DNA from: Candidatus Roizmanbacteria bacterium UBA6242
Lineage (GTDB): Bacteria; Patescibacteriota; Microgenomatia; UBA1406; GWC2-37-13
NCBI GenBank assembly: GCA_002440905.1
Contig: DJWA01000015.1
Coordinates: 1-6,448, forward strand
Direction: 5' to 3'
Length of the DNA: 6,448 bases
The position numbers and the translations under genes were made by a program. A model generated the notes under the pieces. It saw only the letters and a list, made by a program, of their open reading frames with translations, was not told the origin of the DNA and did no database searches. Position 1 is the first letter of the stretch; each line of letters opens with the position of its first letter. Below, piece by piece: positions 1 to 5,140 of the stretch.

Positions 1-27
1 GTAAAATTAATTAAGGAAGCTATCTAA
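1..27 (+). CDS. Possible C-terminal tail of an upstream gene (partial)
   Basis: Frame 1 reads eight codons (VKLIKEAI) and then two stops in tandem, TAA TAA at 25-30. The other two forward frames close at once, at 2-4 and 12-14. If an upstream gene reaches this point in frame 1, it ends 4 bases before the next start and would belong to the same operon. Eight residues are far too few to name a family, and the stretch could equally be non-coding leader. Confidence 0.3.
   Translation, partial: VKLIKEAI
13..19 (+). promoter_or_regulatory. Ribosome binding site for the DUF5989-type gene
   Basis: The purine-rich AAGGAAG resembles a Shine-Dalgarno sequence. It ends 12 bases before the ATG at 32, slightly farther than usual. 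It is the only good Shine-Dalgarno-like site in the left operon. The two following genes overlap the stop codons of their predecessors and lack one, so ribosomes entering here may serve all three. Confidence 0.5.
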
Positions 28-31
28 TAAA

Positions 32-184
32 ATGTTTGAGTCAATAAGACAAATATTTATTCTCGGTACCAAGTCAAAAAAGATCTGGATAATTCCCTTG
101 GTTCTTTTTTTGATCATTATCGCGCTTCTTGTCATAAGCGCCCAGATCTCCCCACTTCCGGTATTTATATACCCGATTATATGA
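32..184 (+). CDS. DUF5989-type small membrane protein
   Basis: This is a 50-residue protein of unknown biochemical role, predicted to sit in the inner membrane. It opens with MFESIRQIF, has a short basic stretch (K14, K16, K17), and then a single hydrophobic helix at about residues 18-39. It finishes with SAQISPLPVFIYPII. The MFE start, the basic patch before an I/L-rich helix ending in xxAQ, and the short hydrophobic tail match the DUF5989 family as I remember it, including its usual length of about 50 residues. Family members commonly stand beside SxtJ-type proteins and NodU-type carbamoyltransferases, as here. The TGA stop overlaps the next ATG (ATGA, 181-184), which points to translational coupling. 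A plausible but untested role is anchoring or assisting the carbamoyltransferase at the membrane. The gene is easily missed because of its size. Confidence 0.8.
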   Translation: MFESIRQIFILGTKSKKIWIIPLVLFLIIIALLVISAQISPLPVFIYPII

Positions 185-381
185 AGAAGCTTTTCACTTT
201 TTTCAGAACCTTAAACAACATTTTTATAACAGCAATTCTTACGATCTTCTACTTCTTGATTATCGGCACGATTTCTTTTTTTTACAGGTTATTTAAGCAT
301 GAGGACAAAAACCCAATGTCGTTTTGGAAGAAGGTAGATCAATTAAAGTTAGATAAAAGTTATTTCAATTCACCGTATTAA
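181..381 (+). CDS. SxtJ-like single-pass small membrane protein
   Basis: This is a 66-residue protein with a basic N-terminus (MKKLF), one hydrophobic helix at about residues 14-37, and a charged C-terminal tail of about 28 residues containing FWKK (48-51) and ending in YFNSPY. The layout of helix, short linker with a bulky W/K motif, and aromatic end resembles the C-terminal half of SxtJ-family proteins. Those are usually longer (over 100 residues) with an extra membrane segment, so this is either a shortened SxtJ-like protein or a separate small family in the same gene neighbourhood. It starts inside the stop of the DUF5989-type gene (ATGA). Its TAA shares its last base with the carbamoyltransferase ATG (TAATG). 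No independent ribosome binding site is visible. The molecular function is unknown; placement suggests a partner of the carbamoyltransferase. Confidence 0.75.
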   Translation: MKKLFTFFRTLNNIFITAILTIFYFLIIGTISFFYRLFKHEDKNPMSFWKKVDQLKLDKSYFNSPY

Positions 382-2060
382 TGACCATCTTAGGAATTTC
401 TGCATATTATCACGACAGTGCCGCTGTCCTTATTGAAGACGGCAAGATCGTTGCGGCAATTGAGGAGGAAAGATTCTCGCGAATCAAACACGATAATGGT
501 TTTCCCCATAAGGCAATTGATTTCTGCCTCAAAAGCCGGGACCTAGAGATAAAAGATGTAGACTACGTTGCCTACTACGAAAAACCGCTTCTGAAATTTG
601 AAAGGATTCTTGAAAATTTCATCGCCACTTTTCCCTTATCGCTCCAGCCGTTTCTTAAAGGGATGCCTGAATGGTTGGACTACAAGATTAAAATCGAGTC
701 TTCGATCAGGCGGCTCGGGTTTAAAAATAAAATATTTTTTGTCCCCCATCATTATTCTCACGCCAGCGCCTGTTTTTTAAATTCGTCGTTTAAGGAGTCG
801 GCAATTCTAACGATAGACGGGGTAGGCGAATGGCAGACGACCGGTTTATGGAAAGCGAATAACAATAAAATCACTCCGTTGAAAAGAATCGATTTCCCGA
901 ATTCTCTGGGCCTGCTTTATTCAACCTTTACCGCCCATATGGGTTTTAAAGTCAACGAGGATGAATACAAACTCATGGGTCTGGCAGCTTATGGTAAACC
1001 TATCTACGCCGACAAGATACGTTCTATTGTTGATATCAAACCCGATGGAAGCTTTAGACTTAACCTTAAGTACTTTGGTTTCAGGGAAGGCTTTCGTATG
1101 TATAACAATCGCTTTGAAAAGATCTTCGGCAAGGCTCGGAGTAAAAAAGAGAGGATTGTGAGACGCCACGCCGATCTGGCTGCAAGTGTCCAGTCGGTTA
1201 CAGAGGATATATATTTTAAGACCTTAAATCATCTTTTCGAACTGACGGGATCGTCAAACCTTTGCCTGTCCGGGGGCGTGGCTTTAAACGCCTTGGCAAA
1301 CGGCAAAATTTACAAGAAGACGCCTTTCAAAAACGTCTATATATTCGGCGCCGCCGGAGACAGTGGCGCTGCGGTTGGAGCTGCCTTATACGTCAACAAC
1401 GTGATTATGAAGAAAAGACGGAATCAACCTCAAAACCTTTACTTAGGTTCAAAATACGACAATAATGCGATCGAGGACGCTTTATTACGATATAACCTTA
1501 AGTTCATTAAATACGATTCTGAACGAAAACTGATCGATCGGGCTGCCGGCCTTTTATCGAAGGGTAAGATAATTGGTTGGTTTCAGGGCGGATGCGAATT
1601 CGGGCCAAGGGCACTGGGTAACCGGTCTATTCTTTCCAAACCAAACCCTAAATCGATGAAGAAAAAAATGAACATCATCAAAAGAAGGGAACAGTTCCGA
1701 CCGTTTGCCGGATCAATCCTTCAGTCGGAAGTCCATAAATATTTTGAAGTTCCTGAAAAAAATCACCAGTCTCCTTTTATGACCTTCTGTTTCAAGGTAA
1801 AAAAAGATAAAAGCTCTACCCTGGCTTCAATCGTCCACAAAGACGGTACTTGCCGCATACAAACCGTAAATCATGACAACGGTCGCTACTTTAACCTTAT
1901 CAAGAAGTTCTTTGAGCTGACTAAGATCGCTTGCGTTATGAATACGAGCTTCAATCTTAAGGGTGAGCCGATTGTCGAGACTCCCGATCAGGCAATTGAA
2001 GATTTCTTAAAAACTAGAATGGACGCCTTGGTTTTAGGCGATTATGTAGTCATAAAATAA
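381..2060 (+). CDS. NodU/CmcH/TobZ-family O-carbamoyltransferase
   Basis: This 559-residue cytoplasmic enzyme is expected to make carbamoyl-AMP from carbamoyl phosphate and ATP and to pass the carbamoyl group to a hydroxyl of a sugar or secondary metabolite. The N-terminal Kae1-like domain begins at once with ILGISAYYHDSAA (3-15) and an EEERFSRIKHD segment (28-38). The metal-site motif HHYSHA (123-128, H123 and H127) follows, then LTIDGVGEW (143-151, D146), CLSGGVALNALANGK (295-309) and FGAAGDSGAAVGAA (322-335, D327). The C-terminal domain has GWFQGGCEFGPRALGNRS (399-416), REQFRPFAGSIL (436-447) and MNTSFNLKGEPIVETP (520-535). All the family blocks I know appear intact, and the length is near the low end of the usual range of about 560-620. 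The ATG at 381 is fixed by the canonical N-terminus and overlaps the previous stop. The acceptor cannot be told from sequence; the glycan-type setting favours a sugar. Confidence 0.95.
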   Translation: MTILGISAYYHDSAAVLIEDGKIVAAIEEERFSRIKHDNGFPHKAIDFCLKSRDLEIKDVDYVAYYEKPLLKFERILENFIATFPLSLQPFLKGMPEWLDYKIKIESSIRRLGFKNKIFFVPHHYSHASACFLNSSFKESAILTIDGVGEWQTTGLWKANNNKITPLKRIDFPNSLGLLYSTFTAHMGFKVNEDEYKLMGLAAYGKPIYADKIRSIVDIKPDGSFRLNLKYFGFREGFRMYNNRFEKIFGKARSKKERIVRRHADLAASVQSVTEDIYFKTLNHLFELTGSSNLCLSGGVALNALANGKIYKKTPFKNVYIFGAAGDSGAAVGAALYVNNVIMKKRRNQPQNLYLGSKYDNNAIEDALLRYNLKFIKYDSERKLIDRAAGLLSKGKIIGWFQGGCEFGPRALGNRSILSKPNPKSMKKKMNIIKRREQFRPFAGSILQSEVHKYFEVPEKNHQSPFMTFCFKVKKDKSSTLASIVHKDGTCRIQTVNHDNGRYFNLIKKFFELTKIACVMNTSFNLKGEPIVETPDQAIEDFLKTRMDALVLGDYVVIK

Positions 2061-2065
2061 GATAT

Positions 2066-3007
2066 CTAGCAAGGAGAGATCTCGTGCTTTATTAAGGCTT
2101 CCAGAACCTCTTTAGCAAATTCTTTATGGCCGCGTTTATTAAAATGTTTATCGGGTAGTAAGTACTTACTATCGTAAAATACATTAGTTCCAGAGTAATA
2201 AATATCATCGTTGCCAAGTTCATATATTTCTTCGAGTTCGGATATGAATAAAATCGGGCCAGAAGGGTAGTAGTTGTCCCTAAATTTACGGAACTTGTTA
2301 AGTTGGTAGTCTACCAAGCCTTTCCCCCCATGCTTATTGACAAGCAAGTTCTGAACGTTCTTCCATGTGGCGTAGTGGTAGTCTTCTTCGATTTTATCTT
2401 TATTAGATTCGGCAAACTGATCATATATTTCCATATATTTTTCGGTAATCCTATGTAAGTCTGTAACGAACCAGATGACAAGATCGGGATCGTATTTTTG
2501 GCCGCGCATACGATATCTTTCGACTTGATAGGCAGTATCATATCCATATACACCTAAATTTATAACTTCGTACTCTGAGATATTTTCACAAGTGTAATCA
2601 TTGTTTAAAAAATCCTCGAGGGTCTCAGTCCAATTGTTAGCAGTGGAAACGTTTTGCCCAAAGGTGAAGGAATCGCCAATGGTTACAATTCTGTATGTGC
2701 CTTTTGACTTATCGATATCGTAGTCAAACCTCTCATTGAGAGAGTCAGCGTTAATTGAGTAATATATCGGCAAGCCACTCGTTTGCCAAGTTGGGTGGTA
2801 AATCTCTAATTTGCCAGGCTTTGGTTCATAGAAGAATTTGTATTCAGAGCCTTCTAAAAATTGAGTTTCTTCTTTCTTTATCGTGTTTATAGATTTGCCA
2901 AGAACATTACTCTTCTTATAGTGAATCCATATTAATAAGACGAATATAACCAGGAGTTGGGAAGAGATCAGTATAAGAAACAGCTTTTTATTGGTAGGTT
3001 TATTCAC
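2066..3007 (-). CDS. Membrane-anchored SGNH/GDSL-type hydrolase, copy 3 of the tandem
   Basis: This 313-residue protein has one N-terminal helix (about 9-29) after a basic start (N-in), so the catalytic domain should lie outside the cytoplasm. SGNH proteins are esterases, deacetylases or acyltransferases. A lead-in ADSLNERFDY (87-96) precedes block I, IGDSFTFG (110-117, nucleophile S113). Block II is INLGVYGYD (149-157, G152) and block V is LPDKHFNKRGH (284-294), with D286 and H288 as probable triad residues. The usual HPN is HFN here. Block III, where most families have Asn, reads WFVTDLHR (179-186), so the oxyanion Asn is not obvious. C140 and C313 match Cys in both paralogs. The GTG start at 3007 lies inside the stop of the preceding copy, and the N-terminus aligns with that copy. 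It is the last gene of a three-gene run and converges on the carbamoyltransferase. Substrate unknown; modification of surface glycan is an inference. Confidence 0.88.
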   Translation of the reverse strand: MNKPTNKKLFLILISSQLLVIFVLLIWIHYKKSNVLGKSINTIKKEETQFLEGSEYKFFYEPKPGKLEIYHPTWQTSGLPIYYSINADSLNERFDYDIDKSKGTYRIVTIGDSFTFGQNVSTANNWTETLEDFLNNDYTCENISEYEVINLGVYGYDTAYQVERYRMRGQKYDPDLVIWFVTDLHRITEKYMEIYDQFAESNKDKIEEDYHYATWKNVQNLLVNKHGGKGLVDYQLNKFRKFRDNYYPSGPILFISELEEIYELGNDDIYYSGTNVFYDSKYLLPDKHFNKRGHKEFAKEVLEALIKHEISPC

Positions 3008-3944
3008 AGTTAATTAATAGATTTTTAACAAGATAAGCGTGAATTTTATCAGCTATATACTTATGACCTTTCTCATTGGGGTGGCTATCCGAAAAAGTTA
3101 ATTCCTTGTCCAGATTGAAGCTCAAAAGGTAACTTTCTGAATCTTCTTTTACAAATTCCCTGATTACCCTGTCGACCTTATCGTAATTGGTCATTTCGGA
3201 TATGAGAAGACTCTTCTTGTAGTAGTTTCTTATAGACTTTAGCGATTTTGTCTGAGCCTCGATTAAGCTTTCAAAGCCAATGGAGTCAAATATTTGATCC
3301 CAAATCTCAAGGTAGTCTTCGTCCGATTCAATATAATTGTCATCCTCAAACATTGTTTTTCTTATCATCTCTTCAGGAAAAATAAAATCATCTTCTTTAA
3401 CGAGCCAGACAACAAGGTCCGGGTCGTATTTCATACCTCTTATCCTATATCTCTCAACGGCGTAATTAATATCATATCCGTAAACACCCAAGTTTAAAAC
3501 TTCGTAGCTATTATACTTTTTGCATACAGGCTTTCTATTCAGATTTTGTTCCAAAATTTCGGTCCAGTTATCAACGGTCGAAACATTGAGGCCATATGTA
3601 AACGAGTCACCCAGGGTGATTATCCTGAAAACATTTTCCGGTTTTTCTACGGCGTAGTCTACCCTCTCATTCATCGAATCGGAATTTGTCGTACAAATAA
3701 CCTGCTTATCAAGGTCGGTCCATAGTTGTTTTGAAACGTCATGGATATTTGATTGGAGTTCGTAGAAGTATTTATATTTCGAAGATGTTGTTCTTATTAT
3801 CTTGCGGCTACTTATGGTATTCACGGAGGATTTACCAAGGACATTGGTATTTTTAACTTTGATATGTATAAATATTCCAATAATCACAATTATCTGGATA
3901 AGGACGATAGTTCCGAAAAGTATATGATTTTGCTTTTTATTCAC
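3000..3944 (-). CDS. Membrane-anchored SGNH/GDSL-type hydrolase, copy 2 of the tandem
   Basis: This 314-residue paralog has the same plan as its downstream neighbour. It has an N-terminal membrane helix (about 8-29), a linker with NVLGKS (34-39, also present in the downstream copy) and an extracytoplasmic SGNH domain. Block I is LGDSFTYG (111-118, S114), the Gly block is LNLGVYGYD (150-158), and the last block is FSDSHPNEKGH (284-294, D286 and H288), the most canonical of the three. Block III is VWLVKEDDF (179-187) with acidic residues where Asn is expected. C141 and C313 are the shared Cys pair. The shared linker motif, NLGVYGYD and VERYR-RG make this copy closer to the 2066-3007 copy than to the first. 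Its GTG start at 3944 sits within the Cys-Glu-stop of the preceding gene, and its own end overlaps the next start in the same way. Probable carbohydrate esterase or O-acyl-modifying protein; substrate unknown. Confidence 0.88.
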   Translation of the reverse strand: MNKKQNHILFGTIVLIQIIVIIGIFIHIKVKNTNVLGKSSVNTISSRKIIRTTSSKYKYFYELQSNIHDVSKQLWTDLDKQVICTTNSDSMNERVDYAVEKPENVFRIITLGDSFTYGLNVSTVDNWTEILEQNLNRKPVCKKYNSYEVLNLGVYGYDINYAVERYRIRGMKYDPDLVVWLVKEDDFIFPEEMIRKTMFEDDNYIESDEDYLEIWDQIFDSIGFESLIEAQTKSLKSIRNYYKKSLLISEMTNYDKVDRVIREFVKEDSESYLLSFNLDKELTFSDSHPNEKGHKYIADKIHAYLVKNLLINCE

Positions 3945-4860
3945 AGTCGATGATCTGATTTTTAATCAAATAATCATAAATCTTTTCGGAAAAATACTTA
4001 TGACCATCGTTGTTTGGATGGTATTCGGGAAACATTAATTCTTTTTTATTGGCATATTCGAGATTTAATATCGACAAATCATCAAATCTTTCCGTTTTTT
4101 TTAGGATATTTTTATGGGATCCGTCAAGGTCAACGATCATGATTCTACCTTTGTAGTAGTCATAAATATCGTTGAATTTCCGGCTCAAATATTCATTGGC
4201 GTAATCCCTATTTATTTGGTTTGAAGCCTCAATCCAACAACGGTCGTCAAAGCCTGGGCCCTCTTCATTTCCGCTCTGTGGATTGGAGTCAAGGCATTTT
4301 TCAATAAGGGGATTGATAATATCAATAATCCGTTTATTGTCAACAAGCATCCAAATGACAAGATCTGGATTGTACTTCTGGCCTTTTCGACGATACATCT
4401 CGACTTCGTAAGGGATATCGAACCCCGAAGCTCCCAGATTAATGACTTCAAATTTTTTATATCTGCTACAAACTGATTTTGAATTCAACTTATCCTCAAG
4501 CCGCTCACTCCAATTGTTTTCGGTATTGACATATATTCCGTAAGTAAAGGAATCACCTAGGGAAATAATTCTAAAGGTATCCTTAGGTTTTTTAATTGAG
4601 TAATTGAACCTTTCGTTGAGAGAATCCTGGTTTGTGACGTTGATTACTTCATTTTCCATCCAATCGGTCTTAACTACAAGGCTTTGATTCGGATCCATCG
4701 AGTAAAAATACTTAAATGTCTGAATGCCTTTAACCTGGGAATCACTCCTATTGAAAGGGTTATAGCCATACTTATTTGCGATGATCAGTCCAATCCAGAT
4801 CAACACAACTATTTCAATTGAAGTGATTAATACAAAAAACTTTTTATTTTTTTTCACCAC
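3937..4860 (-). CDS. Membrane-anchored SGNH/GDSL-type hydrolase, copy 1 of the tandem
   Basis: First and most divergent gene of the three-copy run. I chose the GTG at 4860 (307 residues; GTG at 4857 is equivalent) because NKKFF and the following helix then align with the N-termini of both paralogs, which also start with GTG. The frame is open to a GTG at 4932 and has an ATG at 4902, giving 331 or 321 residues; none of these starts has a convincing Shine-Dalgarno site. Residues below count from 4860. Membrane helix about 8-28; SLGDSFTYG (100-108, S104); INLGASGFD (140-148); block III WMLVDNKRI (170-178), the only copy with an Asn nearby; last block FPEYHPNNDGH (277-287), where E279 stands where the others have Asp, with H281. 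C131 and C306 form the shared Cys pair. A longer loop carries two further Cys, C189 and C208. Likely role as for the paralogs, possibly with a different substrate. Confidence 0.85.
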   Translation of the reverse strand: MVKKNKKFFVLITSIEIVVLIWIGLIIANKYGYNPFNRSDSQVKGIQTFKYFYSMDPNQSLVVKTDWMENEVINVTNQDSLNERFNYSIKKPKDTFRIISLGDSFTYGIYVNTENNWSERLEDKLNSKSVCSRYKKFEVINLGASGFDIPYEVEMYRRKGQKYNPDLVIWMLVDNKRIIDIINPLIEKCLDSNPQSGNEEGPGFDDRCWIEASNQINRDYANEYLSRKFNDIYDYYKGRIMIVDLDGSHKNILKKTERFDDLSILNLEYANKKELMFPEYHPNNDGHKYFSEKIYDYLIKNQIIDCE

Positions 4861-4946
4861 AATGTTTCTATTAACTATATAATCACTTATCAACCATTTC
4901 ATCGTACGACAATTCAAAAAGGAAATGGACACAGATGCACTATTAT

Positions 4947-4955
4947 TTTATAACA
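4947..4955 (-). promoter_or_regulatory. Candidate extended -10 promoter for the SGNH operon
   Basis: On the minus strand this reads TGTTATAAA, which fits an extended -10 element (TGn followed by a TATAAT-like hexamer). The hexamer 17 bases upstream (GCCTCT) is a poor -35, which extended -10 promoters tolerate. Transcription would begin near 4940. That would leave only about 8 bases before the GTG at 4932 and so favours the ATG at 4902 or the GTGs at 4860/4857 as translation start. Such motifs arise by chance in AT-rich DNA. Confidence 0.3.
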
Positions 4956-4983
4956 ATGTAAGTTGTATTAGAGGCTAATAGGA

Positions 4984-5013
4984 TTGACGTTATGTGCCAT
5001 ATATTGGTAATCG
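4984..5013 (+). promoter_or_regulatory. Weak candidate promoter for the glycosyltransferase gene
   Basis: TTGACG at 4984-4989 is one base from the -35 consensus. An 18-base spacer leads to TAATCG (5008-5013), a poor -10. The position, about 130 bases before the start codon, is reasonable for a promoter reading into the glycosyltransferase. The poor -10 keeps this speculative. Confidence 0.22.
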
Positions 5014-5115
5014 GTGTGAAGCTCTTGATGTAACTACGGGAAAAATTCTTTACAAAAAGCTTACATATGTTTTTTTTGATCAGATGTTCGAAAATCAATA
5101 CAGAGACAAATAATG

Positions 5116-5123
5116 TAAGGAGT
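5116..5123 (+). promoter_or_regulatory. Ribosome binding site before the glycosyltransferase, with ambiguous start
   Basis: TAAGGAGT is the strongest Shine-Dalgarno match in the window. It lies 17 bases before the in-frame ATG at 5141, which is long, but only 10 bases before an ATG at 5134. The 5134 ATG is in another frame and opens a 23-residue reading frame ending at 5205. A stop (TGA, 5135-5137) lies just upstream in the glycosyltransferase frame, so 5141 is the earliest possible start of the large protein. Confidence 0.5.
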
Positions 5124-5140
5124 AATATACTGTATGAATA

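Larger units (their letters stand above)
4861..5140. other. Divergent intergenic region between SGNH operon and glycosyltransferase
   Basis: About 280 bases separate the preferred SGNH start from the glycosyltransferase start. Only very short open frames are present, such as 13 codons at 4992-5033 on the plus strand. The region must hold promoters for both directions if both units are transcribed from here, and weak candidates for each are listed separately. A T-run at 5070-5077 follows the palindrome ACATATGT (5063-5070), but the stem is AT-only and short. No RNA gene or long repeat was recognised. Confidence 0.6.

Noticed and set aside
921..1169. 82-residue minus-strand open frame and similar short frames at 598-780, 961-1161 and 1262-1465
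   Set aside because: All lie inside the carbamoyltransferase, whose motifs are continuous through these positions. They have no family features or convincing ribosome binding sites.
381..2060. Carbamoyltransferase as evidence for a saxitoxin-like or antibiotic cluster
   Set aside because: No other toxin or antibiotic biosynthesis gene is present. The neighbours look like glycan or surface functions, and the family is widespread.
2311..2553. Second minus-strand frame inside the last SGNH gene, and similar ones at 4212-4451 (minus), 3294-3497 and 3753-3953 (plus)
   Set aside because: They are shadows of the SGNH genes, whose motifs and paralog similarity fix the true frame.
2066..4860. Long DNA repeats expected from three tandem paralogs
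   Set aside because: The copies are recognisable at protein level but have diverged in DNA. Apart from the 8-base junction overlap, only short motif-bound stretches match, so no DNA repeat is annotated.
5054..5077. Possible intrinsic terminator around ACATATGT followed by a T-run
   Set aside because: The stem is four AT-rich pairs with no loop room and no GC core, and there is no gene reading into it from the left.
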